Source: an uncultured Blautia sp. (lineage in GTDB: Bacteria > Bacillota > Clostridia > Lachnospirales > Lachnospiraceae). From it: 64,000 nucleotides of DNA. Position numbers and translations under genes: made by a program. Positions 8,254 to 16,815 of the stretch are shown here, in pieces; position 1 is the stretch's first letter; the number at the start of each line of letters is the position of its first letter. The DNA is taken from positions 1 through 64,000 of the forward strand of contig CAKRVL010000002.1 of assembly GCA_934408705.1 (NCBI GenBank). Direction: 5' to 3'. Under the pieces are notes generated by a model. It saw only the letters and a list, made by a program, of their open reading frames with translations, did not search any database and was not told the origin of the DNA.

Positions 8254-8733
8254 ATGTTAGATCAGTCATGGTACAAAAAGACAGATGAGATTATTGAGCA
8301 TTATGAAAAATGTGCGGCCTCACTAATTCCCATCATGCAGGACATTCAGGCAGAATACCGGTATCTGCCTGCAGAGCTTCTGACTTACATAGCTGAAAAA
8401 ATTGGCGTTACAGAAGCGAAGGCATTTAGTGTTGCCACCTTCTATGAAAACTTTTCCTTTGAGCCTAAAGGAAAATATATCATTAAGGTGTGCGATGGTA
8501 CAGCCTGTCATGTTAGAAAGTCAATTCCGGTGAAGGAAGCTTTTATGAAAGAATTGGGATTGAGCAATAAGAAGCACACAACAGATGACATGATGTTTAC
8601 AGTAGAAACTGTTTCTTGCCTGGGTGCGTGTGGACTTGCTCCAACATGTATGGTAAACGATGAAGTACATGCAAAGATGACACCGGAGAAGGTAGTAGAA
8701 CTTATTAGCAGATTGCGAGGTGAGAATGGATGA
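8254..8733 (+). CDS. hydC: Electron-bifurcating hydrogenase gamma subunit (NuoE-like)
   Basis: A 159-residue thioredoxin-fold [2Fe-2S] protein of the NuoE/HydC family. The four ligands are in VCDGTACH (residues 83-90) and SCLGACGLAP (about 125-134). It transfers electrons between the flavin subunit and the hydrogenase subunit. The stop overlaps the start of hydB by 4 bases (ATGA), so the two are translationally coupled. The ATG is preceded by AAGGAGG with a 10-base spacing. With hydB and hydA it forms a trimeric HydABC of the type that couples H2, ferredoxin and NAD(H). Confidence 0.93.
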   Translation: MLDQSWYKKTDEIIEHYEKCAASLIPIMQDIQAEYRYLPAELLTYIAEKIGVTEAKAFSVATFYENFSFEPKGKYIIKVCDGTACHVRKSIPVKEAFMKELGLSNKKHTTDDMMFTVETVSCLGACGLAPTCMVNDEVHAKMTPEKVVELISRLRGENG

Positions 8734-10601
8734 GGATTAACAGTAAAGAAGAGCTGCTGAACAAGAGGGCAGAGATCGAACAAAGGATCCAGAGCTTTAC
8801 ATGCCGTGTTCTCGTCTGTTCCGGTACCGGATGTATGGCTTCCGGTGCACAGAAAATTTACGATGAAATGGTAAAGCTTTGTGAAGGCATTGATGGTGTA
8901 GCAATTGAGATGCAGAAGGATATCCCTCATGTAGGTGTTATTAAAACAGGATGTCAGGGCCTTTGTGAATTAGGACCTCTTATGAGAATTGAGCCTTATG
9001 GATATCAATATGTACATGTTCAGGTAGAAGACTGTCTGGAGATCGTAGAACGTACAGTCCGTCTTGGACAGCCCGTGGATCGTCTGTTTTACCGTAATGG
9101 CGATGAAATCTGTCCTAAACCTGAGGACATTCCTTTCCTTAATCGTCAGACACGAATCGTTCTTGAGAATTGTGGAAAGATTGACGCAGAATCTATCGAT
9201 GAATATATTGCTTCCGGAGGATTTTCAGCCCTTTCCAAGGCTATTACAAATATGACTCCACAGGATGTAATAGATGTGGTTACCAAGTCCGGTCTTCGTG
9301 GACGTGGTGGTGCCGGCTTCCCGGCTGGCAAGAAGTGGTCACAGGTGGCGAGACAGGCAGAGAAGACACGCTATGTAGTATGTAATGGTGATGAGGGTGA
9401 TCCAGGTGCATTTATGGATGGTTCTGTTATGGAAGGTGATCCATATAAGATGATTGAAGGTATGATCATTGCTGCATATGCAGTCGGTGCTGAGAATGGA
9501 TATATTTATGTACGTGCTGAGTATCCTCTTTCCGTAGCAAGACTTCGCCTGGCTATTTCACAGGCTGAGAAATATGGTTTCCTTGGAGATAACATTCTTA
9601 ACAGTGGTGTTAATTTCCACCTTCATATCAATCGTGGTGCAGGAGCGTTCGTATGCGGTGAGGGTTCTGCCCTGACTTCTTCCATTGAAGGAAACAGAGG
9701 TATGCCTCGTGTAAAACCGCCTCGTACTGTTGAGAAGGGCCTGTGGGGAAAGCCAACAGTATTAAATAACGTAGAGACTTATGCGAATGTACCGAAGATC
9801 ATTGTGGAGGGAGCTGACTGGTTCCGTACTATTGGAACAGAGGGAAGCCCGGGAACAAAGACCTTTTCATTGACAGGAGCAATTGAAAATACAGGCCTTA
9901 TTGAAGTTCCAATGGGAACCACACTCCGGGAGATCATTTATGACATAGGAGGTGGCCTGAAGAGTGGTGCTGCGTTTAAGGGCGTTCAGATCGGTGGACC
10001 ATCCGGTGGCTGTCTGATAGAAGATCAGCTTGATGCTCCCCTTGATTTTGATTCAGTAAAGAAATTAGATGCGATTATGGGCTCAGGTGGTCTTGTTGTT
10101 ATGGATGAGAATACCTGTATGGTAGAGGTTGCCCGTTTCTTTATGAGCTTTACACAGCGTGAGAGCTGTGGTAAATGTGTTCCTTGCCGTGAGGGTACCA
10201 AGCGTATGCTGGAAATTCTGGAGAAGATTGTAGGTGGAAATGGTGAGATGTCAGATCTTGATGAGCTGGAAGAACTGGCAACTATGGTTCAGAGCATGGC
10301 ACTTTGCGGACTTGGCAAGAGTGCACCTCTTCCTGTATTAAGCACCATGAAGCGTTTCCGTGAGGAGTACGAAGAGCATATTAAGGACAAAAAGTGTCGT
10401 GCAAAGGTCTGCACAGCACTCCGTCAGTTCCACATCAATCCGGAATTCTGTATCGGCTGTGGAAAATGTGCCAAGAACTGTCCTGCCGGAGCAATATCCG
10501 GTAAGATCAAATCACCTTATCATATTAATAATGATATATGTATCAAGTGTGGCAGCTGTAAAGACAACTGTAACTTTGATGCAATATATGTGGAAATGTA
10601 G
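8730..10601 (+). CDS. hydB: Electron-bifurcating hydrogenase beta subunit (NuoF-like, FMN and NAD binding)
   Basis: A 623-residue three-part subunit. Residues 20-110 are a second thioredoxin-like [2Fe-2S] domain (VCSGTGCM and GCQGLCELGPL). The central NuoF domain has the NAD/FMN glycine-rich GLRGRGGAGFPAGKKW (about 188-203) and NGDEGDPGAFMD, then a SLBB region and the [4Fe-4S] motif SCGKCVPCREG (about 480). The C-terminus carries two ferredoxin clusters, CIGCGKCAKNC and CIKCGSCKDNC. This arrangement is that of bifurcating HydB rather than plain complex I NuoF. hydA starts 14 bases later. Confidence 0.95.
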   Translation: MRINSKEELLNKRAEIEQRIQSFTCRVLVCSGTGCMASGAQKIYDEMVKLCEGIDGVAIEMQKDIPHVGVIKTGCQGLCELGPLMRIEPYGYQYVHVQVEDCLEIVERTVRLGQPVDRLFYRNGDEICPKPEDIPFLNRQTRIVLENCGKIDAESIDEYIASGGFSALSKAITNMTPQDVIDVVTKSGLRGRGGAGFPAGKKWSQVARQAEKTRYVVCNGDEGDPGAFMDGSVMEGDPYKMIEGMIIAAYAVGAENGYIYVRAEYPLSVARLRLAISQAEKYGFLGDNILNSGVNFHLHINRGAGAFVCGEGSALTSSIEGNRGMPRVKPPRTVEKGLWGKPTVLNNVETYANVPKIIVEGADWFRTIGTEGSPGTKTFSLTGAIENTGLIEVPMGTTLREIIYDIGGGLKSGAAFKGVQIGGPSGGCLIEDQLDAPLDFDSVKKLDAIMGSGGLVVMDENTCMVEVARFFMSFTQRESCGKCVPCREGTKRMLEILEKIVGGNGEMSDLDELEELATMVQSMALCGLGKSAPLPVLSTMKRFREEYEEHIKDKKCRAKVCTALRQFHINPEFCIGCGKCAKNCPAGAISGKIKSPYHINNDICIKCGSCKDNCNFDAIYVEM

Positions 10602-10615
10602 AGGGAGGACAGATT

Positions 10616-12304
10616 ATGGGTATAATGACAATTGACGGCAGAAAGGTCGAATTTACAGATGAGAAAAATGTCCTGACTGTGATTCGTAAGGCAGGCATTA
10701 ATATTCCTACCCTTTGTTATCACTCCGAGGTTTCTACATTTGGAGCCTGTCGTCTGTGTACGGTAGAGGATGACAGAGGAAGAACCTTCGCTTCCTGTTC
10801 TGAGGAGCCAAGGGATGGAATGGTAATATATACCAATTCAGGTAAAATTAAAAAATACAGAAAGCTGGTAGTGGAACTGCTTCTGGCAGCACATTGCCGC
10901 GACTGTACTACTTGTGTTAAAAGTGGAGAGTGCGTTCTTCAGGAACTGGCTCATCGTCTTGGAGTACATAATATTCGTTTTCAGAATACAAGAGAGCATT
11001 ATGAGATCGATGACAGTTCACCATCTCTGATCAGAGATCCTAATAAGTGTATCCTTTGCGGTGATTGTGTACGTGCATGTGAGGAGCTTCAGGGAATTGG
11101 TGCGTTGAACTTTGCATACCGTGGGACAGAGGCTATTGTAATTCCTGCATTCAATAAAAAAATTGCTGAAACCCAGTGTGTTAACTGCGGACAGTGCCGT
11201 GTATTCTGTCCTACAGGCGCTATTTCCATTAAGACACATATGGACGAAGTCTGGGAGGCTCTTGCAGATCCGGAGGTCCGTGTAGTTGCCCAGATCGCAC
11301 CTGCAGTCAGAGTTGCTGTCGGCGATCATTACAGTCTCACTAAGGGGCGTAGTGTAATGGGCAAAATTGTTAATGCACTTCATAGAATGGGCTTCGATGA
11401 GATTTATGATACTGCGTTCAGTGCGGATCTTACCATTATGGAAGAAACTGCTGAGTTTCTGAACAGAGTTGAAAAGGGAGAGAACCTTCCTCTTCTGACC
11501 TCCTGTTGTCCTGCATGGGTGAAATTTATCACAGATCAGTATAAGGAGTATATTCCTAATCTTTCTACATGCAGATCTCCACAGGGTATGATGTCTGCAG
11601 TTATTAAAGAATATTTCCGTGATCCTGAAAATGCCAAGGGCAAGAAGACGGTTATGGTTTCTATTATGCCATGTACTGCTAAAAAGGCAGAAGCAATCCG
11701 TCCTAACAGCTTTACTGAAGGCGTAAAGGATACAGATATTGTGATCACGACTACAGAGCTGATACGAATGATCGATAATTTTGGAATTGATTTTGCCCAG
11801 TTAGAGCCAGAGGCATGTGATATGCCATTTGGATTTGGTTCTGGCGGAGGAGTTATCTTTGGTGTGACTGGTGGTGTTACGGAGGCAGTTCTTCGCCGCT
11901 TAAGCCCGGATCATTCCAAAGAAACTATGCGTGAGATTTCAGAATGTGGTGTTCGCGGAGATGAGGGAATTAAGGAATTCACAGTTCCATATAAAGGCAT
12001 GGATATTAATGTATGTGTAACCAGTGGACTTGCCAATGCACGAACTGTTATGGAACGTGTTAAGAATGGTGAAGCGAATTATCATCTGATCGAGGTTATG
12101 GCATGCCGCCGCGGATGTATCATGGGTGGTGGACAGCCGGTACGTGCCGGCGTAAGGACCAAGGCGGCGAGAGCCAAGGGACTGTACAATGCTGACAGTA
12201 CCATGCTGATCAAGAAGTCTGATGAGAACCCAATGGTTCAGGAGCTTTACAATGGACTTCTTAAAGGCAAAGAACATAAGCTGTTGCATAATGAGTTTTA
12301 TTAA
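10616..12304 (+). CDS. hydA: [FeFe] hydrogenase catalytic subunit of HydABC
   Basis: A 562-residue iron-only hydrogenase. Domains in order are an N-terminal [2Fe-2S] ferredoxin fold (CYHSEVSTFGACRLC), a His-ligated [4Fe-4S] region (HCRDCTTCVKSGEC), two [4Fe-4S] clusters (CILCGDCVRAC, CVNCGQCRVFC), then the H-cluster domain. The H-cluster motifs are complete: TSCCPAW (L1), MPCTAKKAE (L2) and EVMACRRGCIMGGGQP (L3). It evolves or consumes H2 with electrons from NADH and reduced ferredoxin together. It lacks the extra C-terminal [2Fe-2S] domain of some longer homologues. The gene ends just before a stem-loop that doubles as the spoIVA translation control region. Confidence 0.96.
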   Translation: MGIMTIDGRKVEFTDEKNVLTVIRKAGINIPTLCYHSEVSTFGACRLCTVEDDRGRTFASCSEEPRDGMVIYTNSGKIKKYRKLVVELLLAAHCRDCTTCVKSGECVLQELAHRLGVHNIRFQNTREHYEIDDSSPSLIRDPNKCILCGDCVRACEELQGIGALNFAYRGTEAIVIPAFNKKIAETQCVNCGQCRVFCPTGAISIKTHMDEVWEALADPEVRVVAQIAPAVRVAVGDHYSLTKGRSVMGKIVNALHRMGFDEIYDTAFSADLTIMEETAEFLNRVEKGENLPLLTSCCPAWVKFITDQYKEYIPNLSTCRSPQGMMSAVIKEYFRDPENAKGKKTVMVSIMPCTAKKAEAIRPNSFTEGVKDTDIVITTTELIRMIDNFGIDFAQLEPEACDMPFGFGSGGGVIFGVTGGVTEAVLRRLSPDHSKETMREISECGVRGDEGIKEFTVPYKGMDINVCVTSGLANARTVMERVKNGEANYHLIEVMACRRGCIMGGGQPVRAGVRTKAARAKGLYNADSTMLIKKSDENPMVQELYNGLLKGKEHKLLHNEFY

Positions 12305-12317
12305 TTACTAACATAAT

Positions 12318-12404
12318 AAAAAGCCCGACTGCATAATATTTAGAGGAAGAATGTAAGCATTTATTATTTATGAACCTTTCAATTAATATGCAGGAGGGCT
12401 TTTT
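12318..12404 (+). promoter_or_regulatory. Terminator-like stem-loop holding the spoIVA ribosome binding site in its 3' arm
   Basis: The 5' arm AAAAAGCCC-GA-CTGCAT (12318-12334) pairs with ATGCAG-GA-GGGCTTTTT (12388-12404): 15 base pairs interrupted by one GA/GA internal loop. The 3' arm contains AGGAGGG (12392-12398), the only good spoIVA ribosome binding site, and its T run ends 2 bases before the ATG. The loop is 53 bases and AT-rich. In a hydA read-through transcript the site should be paired and the RNA possibly terminated. Confidence 0.7.
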
Positions 12405-12406
12405 GT

Positions 12407-13876
12407 ATGGAAAATTTTCAGATTTATCGTGACATACAGGCCAGAACCGGTGGCGATATATACATAGGTGTTGTAGGCCCTGTGCGCACAGGAAAATCTA
12501 CTTTCATCCGCAGGTTTATGGAGCTTGTGGCGTTGCCTGGGATGGAAGAAAAAACACAAAAAGAAGTGCGTGATCAGCTTCCCCTAAGTGGCTCTGGAAA
12601 AATGATCACAACGGTGGAACCAAAGTTTATTCCAAAAGAAGCTGTACAGGTTAATCTTGGGGAAGATATGAAGGTAAAGATCCGACTCATCGATTGTGTC
12701 GGTTTTGTTGTAAAAGACGCGGGAGGAAACATTGAAGACGGAAAAGAGCGCATGGTAAAAACTCCCTGGTTTTCCAAGGCAGTTCCCTTTCATGAAGCGG
12801 CAAAAGCAGGAACTGAAAAAGTTATCCAGGAACATTCTACAATTGGACTTGTGATAACCACAGATGGCAGCTTCGGAGAAATTCCAAGAGATAACTTTGT
12901 CCAGGCAGAAGAACAGACAATATCAGAGCTAAAAGAACAGGGAAAACCCTTTCTTATAGTGATAAATTCCCAGCTTCCACATAGAGAGGAAACCAAACAG
13001 CTTGTAAACGAGCTGCAGCAGAAATATCAGGTATCAGTTATAGCTGTGAATTGTGAACAACTGAAAAAAGAAGATGTAGCTCAGATTCTGGAGAAGCTCC
13101 TTTATGAATTTCCAGTTACACAACTACAATTTTTTGTCCCTAAATGGGTAGAAATGTTGTCTGTAGACAGTGAATTGAAATGTCAGATTCTTACTCAGAT
13201 AAAAGCCTGTATGAAAAAGCTTCTGCATATACGTGATATCACAAGAGAATCAGTAAAGCTGGAAGGTCCTTATGTGCAGGATACCCTTCTGGACCGTGTC
13301 TGTTTATCAGACGGAACAGTTCAGATACGAATACATGTGGATGATAAATATTACTATAAAATGTTAAGCGATATGAGTGGAATTCCTATGGAAAGTGAAT
13401 ATGAGCTGATCCATACTATAAAAGAGCTTGCTGCTATGAAGGAGAAATATGTGAAGGTAAAGGATGCTTTGGATGCAGTGAATGGAAGTGGTTATGGAGT
13501 TGTAGTGCCAGAGCTTTCCCAGATCCAGCTGGAGGAACCTGCTGTGATAAGACAGGGAAATAAATATGGCGTAAAGATTAAATCAAAGAGTCCATCTATT
13601 CATATGATCAAGGCAAATATTGAGACCGAGATTGCACCGATTGTAGGTACAGAGCAGCAGGCAAAGGATCTGATCACATACATAGGAGAAAGTGATTCCA
13701 GGGGTGAAAGTATCTGGGAGACAAACATATTTGGAAAATCTGTTGAACAGCTGGTACAGGACGGAATACGAAATAAGCTTGCAGCTATCAGCGAGGAAAG
13801 CCAGGTAAAGCTTCAGGATACCATGCAGAAAATTGTAAATGACAGTAAAGGTGGTCTTGTATGTATCATAATATAA
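12407..13876 (+). CDS. spoIVA: Stage IV sporulation protein A (spore coat morphogenetic ATPase)
   Basis: Cytoskeletal ATPase that polymerises on the forespore surface and anchors the coat. The 489-residue length is close to the 492 of Bacillus subtilis. The N-terminal Walker A is GPVRTGKSTFIRRFM (residues 25-39). The mid region carries the GTPase-like TTDGSFGEIPRDNF segment, and the C-terminus ends in the short hydrophobic GGLVCIII used for membrane attachment through SpoVM in the family. The ATG at 12407 fits both family N-termini and the AGGAGGG site 8 bases upstream. In Bacillus it is made in the mother cell under sigma-E; no clean sigma-E promoter was found here. Confidence 0.97.
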   Translation: MENFQIYRDIQARTGGDIYIGVVGPVRTGKSTFIRRFMELVALPGMEEKTQKEVRDQLPLSGSGKMITTVEPKFIPKEAVQVNLGEDMKVKIRLIDCVGFVVKDAGGNIEDGKERMVKTPWFSKAVPFHEAAKAGTEKVIQEHSTIGLVITTDGSFGEIPRDNFVQAEEQTISELKEQGKPFLIVINSQLPHREETKQLVNELQQKYQVSVIAVNCEQLKKEDVAQILEKLLYEFPVTQLQFFVPKWVEMLSVDSELKCQILTQIKACMKKLLHIRDITRESVKLEGPYVQDTLLDRVCLSDGTVQIRIHVDDKYYYKMLSDMSGIPMESEYELIHTIKELAAMKEKYVKVKDALDAVNGSGYGVVVPELSQIQLEEPAVIRQGNKYGVKIKSKSPSIHMIKANIETEIAPIVGTEQQAKDLITYIGESDSRGESIWETNIFGKSVEQLVQDGIRNKLAAISEESQVKLQDTMQKIVNDSKGGLVCIII

Positions 13877-13887
13877 GGGTTTTACAC

Positions 13888-13918
13888 AAAAAAAGGCAGT
13901 GTTGTTTCTGCCTTTTTT
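13888..13918. terminator. Bidirectional terminator between spoIVA and the small minus-strand gene
   Basis: AAAAAAGGCAG pairs with CTGCCTTTTTT around a 9-base loop. The A run on one side and T run on the other allow it to work on both strands, matching the convergent genes. Confidence 0.9.
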
Positions 13919-13952
13919 GTATGGGAAAATGTCAAATAGTATCAGCTGTTCA

Positions 13953-14114
13953 TCAATATCCGTGCTCTTTTTTCCAACGCTGCAGATATTCCAGCTGTTC
14001 CTGGTCTGAAAGATACTGAGAATAGGAATCGTTACCTGCAGCCAGACAGCAGAAGAGAATAAGAAGCTGTAAGGCAAAAAATAAAATCATAAGTAAAATA
14101 ATTGGGAACATCAT
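13953..14114 (-). CDS. Small membrane protein of 53 residues, function unknown
   Basis: Reading the minus strand from ATG-ATG at 14114 gives 53 residues: a hydrophobic helix of about 25 residues (PIILLMILFFALQLLILF then CCLAA), followed by a short polar tail rich in Gln, Glu and Lys (QYLSDQEQLEYLQRWKKEHGY). AAAGGAGGGTTT lies just upstream, an excellent ribosome binding site. It faces spoIVA across a bidirectional terminator. The shape, one N-terminal transmembrane helix plus a short cytoplasmic or intermembrane tail, resembles small sporulation membrane proteins, but I do not recognise a family. Confidence 0.65.
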   Translation of the reverse strand: MMFPIILLMILFFALQLLILFCCLAAGNDSYSQYLSDQEQLEYLQRWKKEHGY

Positions 14115-14228
14115 AAACCCTCCTTTTAAGCTTTATAAAAAAGTCTTTACGGAAAAGTTAAATTTATACATTCTACGCTCCAAAAGTGGAAATTTATACT
14201 CGATTTTGTTATAATATGGAAAACTGCT

Positions 14229-14259
14229 TTTACAATTAAATAAAGCAATGCGATATAAT
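14229..14259 (+). promoter_or_regulatory. Possible promoter of the secreted-protein cluster
   Basis: TTTACA at 14229-14234 and TATAAT at 14254-14259 with a 19-base spacer, 28 bases before the start codon. A second TATAAT at 14210-14215 has no good -35. Confidence 0.4.
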
Positions 14260-14287
14260 GAAGTATCAAGTGGAAGAGGAGAATTGT

Positions 14288-15313
14288 ATGAAGAAGAGAG
14301 GTCATCTGCTGGCTTTACTGATAACAGCTGTGCTTGTTATTGAGCCCGTACAGCTGATATATGCAGAGTCTGCAGTGGATAATCTGATAGGAGCTGTTTC
14401 CCAGGAAACCGGAGCCGAGATAAGAGATGAGAATGAAAGTGCTCAGCCCAAGCTGGAACCTGGCTGGGTACCCGTGGAGAAGGGATACCAGTGGAGGCAG
14501 GAGGATGGTAGTTTCCTTCAGCAATCTGGGTGGATTACGATCCAGGGTAAGAAATATTATCTTCAGAAAGGCGGTATTCGTTATTTTGGATGGCAGACCT
14601 TTAAGCAGAAGAAACGCTATTATTTATCTAACGGTGTCCTTGCCAGGAAACGATGGGTAAAGGATAATGGACATTTTTACTATATACGTAAGAATGGTAC
14701 GCCTGTACCAGCTGGCAGATGGTTGACAGTAAAAGGACGGAAATACTATATAGGCAAAAAGGGTTATCGTGTAACCGGTCTAAAGACTATCCGTAATAAG
14801 AAATATTATTTTAATCCCAAGGGTGTTTTGATCAGGAATAAAATGAGCTATAGGATTAAAGGCAAAGAGTACGAGATCAATTCAGATGGTGTTGCAATAA
14901 GGGTTTCTTCTCTGAAAGCAGAATGTATGCGTAAGGCGAAAAAGTTTGTTGAAAAGCATACCTCCCCTAATATGTCTAATAGTCAGAAGTTTAGAACCTG
15001 TTTTAACTATTTGATGGGATATACTGATTTTAAACCATGGATTAATCCTACAGATGCAGAGTTTAAGACTCAGACCTGGCCGTATCAGTCGGCAATCTAT
15101 ATGTTCGATAATAATCTTGCCGGAAGCTGTTATGGAGTTGCAAGTGCAGTAGCAGCATGTGCCAGGGTATTGGGCTATGAGCCTTACGTGATCGCCACTA
15201 CAGGAGACCATGGATTCGTAATGATCGACGGCTTATATTATGATAACATGGGACCACTGTTTGGTGCTTCTACACATTTCGCATATTCAGTGCGATCAAG
15301 GGTGAAGTTTTAA
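14288..15313 (+). CDS. Secreted protein with cell-wall-binding-type repeats and a C-terminal transglutaminase-like domain
   Basis: The first 28 residues are a signal peptide ending near YAES. From about residue 55 to 215 there are some seven copies of a 20-residue aromatic repeat of the glucan/choline-binding type (pattern W-x-x-x-x-G-K-K-Y-Y-x-x-x-x-G). The last 125 residues look like a transglutaminase/protease-like fold with a candidate triad: Cys in AGSCYGVASA, His in TGDHGFVMI, Asp in YYDNMG. I start at 14288, where AGAGGAG lies 6 bases upstream, rather than at 14258, which would place ten polar residues before the signal peptide. It is probably attached to wall polymers. The substrate is unknown. 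Two more such genes follow, then a dlt-like cassette. Confidence 0.75.
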   Translation: MKKRGHLLALLITAVLVIEPVQLIYAESAVDNLIGAVSQETGAEIRDENESAQPKLEPGWVPVEKGYQWRQEDGSFLQQSGWITIQGKKYYLQKGGIRYFGWQTFKQKKRYYLSNGVLARKRWVKDNGHFYYIRKNGTPVPAGRWLTVKGRKYYIGKKGYRVTGLKTIRNKKYYFNPKGVLIRNKMSYRIKGKEYEINSDGVAIRVSSLKAECMRKAKKFVEKHTSPNMSNSQKFRTCFNYLMGYTDFKPWINPTDAEFKTQTWPYQSAIYMFDNNLAGSCYGVASAVAACARVLGYEPYVIATTGDHGFVMIDGLYYDNMGPLFGASTHFAYSVRSRVKF

Positions 15314-15366
15314 GGCAGCCTGTCTGCTTTAAAAAAATATAATATTTATAAAAGGAGAATCAGGAA

Positions 15367-16005
15367 ATGAGAAAATGGAAAAAATTACTTCTTCCAGCCA
15401 TGTGTGCATTTATGCTCCAGATACCGGTAATTGCAAATGCCGAGTCTGTAGACAGTGGTAATAATGTGACATCTGCTGTTGAAACTCCAGTTGTTACTCC
15501 TACACCAGCACTTCCGGATGGTATCGTAAAGAAAGGCTCCAAGACTTATTTTTATAAGAATGGCGTGATGCAGAAGAATTGCTGGAGTCCAGACAAAAAG
15601 CAGTATTTTGGTAAGAATGGCGTTGCTTACGCTGCACCGAAGGTATCTGGCTGTAAGAAGAATGTTGTAGTAAAAAAGATTGGAAAGAAATACTACGGAT
15701 TTGACAGAAACGGCTTTAAAGTGAAAAAAGGTGTATATGCAGATGCCAAGGGTACTCCTTACTACTTTGACAAGAAGGGTGTCCGTGTTGCAAAGAAAAG
15801 TAACCAGCTGAAGGCGGCAAGCAAGTACATGGCAGATGGAGCAGTCCTTCGTAAGCTTCTTGGCAGGCCTTCCAAAACCAAAACACTTTCCAGCTGTATG
15901 ACAGGTATCAGTAAAGATCTTAAACTAACCTATGCTAACATTTTCGTACAGCTTGGAAAGAAGACAACTGGCGGCGAAATCGTATACGGCGTTCAGGCAC
16001 GATAA
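15367..16005 (+). CDS. Secreted protein with cell-wall-binding-type repeats
   Basis: 212 residues: signal peptide (about 1-26, ending ANAES), a short Thr/Pro linker (ETPVVTPTPALPDG), then about five Lys/Gly/Tyr-rich repeats of the glucan-binding type (for example GSKTYFYKNGVMQKN and GTPYYFDKKGVRVAKK). The last 60 residues hold no obvious enzyme domain; two Cys at GCKK and SSCM are present. AAAGGAG precedes the ATG. It lies 53 bases after the previous gene and 20 before the next, so the three are likely one transcript. Confidence 0.65.
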   Translation: MRKWKKLLLPAMCAFMLQIPVIANAESVDSGNNVTSAVETPVVTPTPALPDGIVKKGSKTYFYKNGVMQKNCWSPDKKQYFGKNGVAYAAPKVSGCKKNVVVKKIGKKYYGFDRNGFKVKKGVYADAKGTPYYFDKKGVRVAKKSNQLKAASKYMADGAVLRKLLGRPSKTKTLSSCMTGISKDLKLTYANIFVQLGKKTTGGEIVYGVQAR

Positions 16006-16025
16006 AATATCAGGAGAAGATAAGT

Positions 16026-16760
16026 ATGAGAAAGTTTACTAAAACAATGGCAGCAGTGCTGTCCCTTACTATGACACTTACAATGGTTACCCCTGTATTT
16101 GCAGAGGGCGAAACCAACACAACACCGGCGCAGACAACTGAGGTAGTTACCCCTACTCCAACTCCGGCTCAGCCTCCGAAGAATGGACTGTTTGTAAATG
16201 AGGGTAAAACCTATTGCTATAAGAACGGCAAGCTGGTTAAGAATAAATATGGCTATAAAGTCAAAAAGAATTATTACCGCATCGACAAAAAAGGTGTTGC
16301 TACTTTAGTATCCACAGCAGAGGGATTGGCTGGTGCACGTCTTGACAAGTGCGGCGGAAATCTTAAGAAAGCTTTCAAGTGGAGTTCCACCAAGATTAAA
16401 TACTGGGGCAGCGTAGGAAAGCCGAAAAAAGGTCAGAATCAGGTTGAATATTATGCAACCTACGGCTTTAAGAATGGTAAAGGTGACTGCTATGTTATGG
16501 CTGCAACATTCTGCATGATGGCGAAGGTAAAAGGGCTTAAAAATGTGAGATTCGTAAAAGGCTCCGTACCTCAGGCCAATGGAAAAAATGGTGCACACGC
16601 ATGGTGTGAGATTAAATCAGGAAAGACTGTATATGTATATGATCCGAACTTTGCATATTCCTTCCGCAATAATCCCAAAGCTCACAGCGGATACAAGTTT
16701 AAATATGGTACAAAGGGAACATACAAATATAATAAAAAGAAAACCAGAGTAAGCTTCTGA
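16026..16760 (+). CDS. Secreted transglutaminase-like protein with wall-binding-type repeat
   Basis: 244 residues with a signal peptide (cleavage near VFAEG), a Thr/Pro linker (TTEVVTPTPTPAQPP), two to three aromatic repeats (KTYCYKNGKLVKNKYGYKVKKNYYRIDKKG), then a transglutaminase-like domain. The candidate triad is Cys in GDCYVMAATFC, His in GAHAWCEI and Asp in VYDPNFAY, the usual order and spacing of bacterial transglutaminase-like proteins. Such domains may act as peptidases or cross-linkers; the activity is not predictable here. It shares the repeat and linker style of the two preceding genes. Confidence 0.75.
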   Translation: MRKFTKTMAAVLSLTMTLTMVTPVFAEGETNTTPAQTTEVVTPTPTPAQPPKNGLFVNEGKTYCYKNGKLVKNKYGYKVKKNYYRIDKKGVATLVSTAEGLAGARLDKCGGNLKKAFKWSSTKIKYWGSVGKPKKGQNQVEYYATYGFKNGKGDCYVMAATFCMMAKVKGLKNVRFVKGSVPQANGKNGAHAWCEIKSGKTVYVYDPNFAYSFRNNPKAHSGYKFKYGTKGTYKYNKKKTRVSF

Positions 16761-16815
16761 ATTAATTAATTTTATCTGATTACGGAAAAGAAGGACATAA
16801 GGAGAAATAATTATC

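Noticed and set aside
12334-12365. Sigma-E promoter in the loop upstream of spoIVA (TATT-type -35 at 12334-12340).
   Set aside because: The best -10-like box (CATTTATT at 12358) is 17 bases away, longer than usual for sigma-E, and matches poorly.
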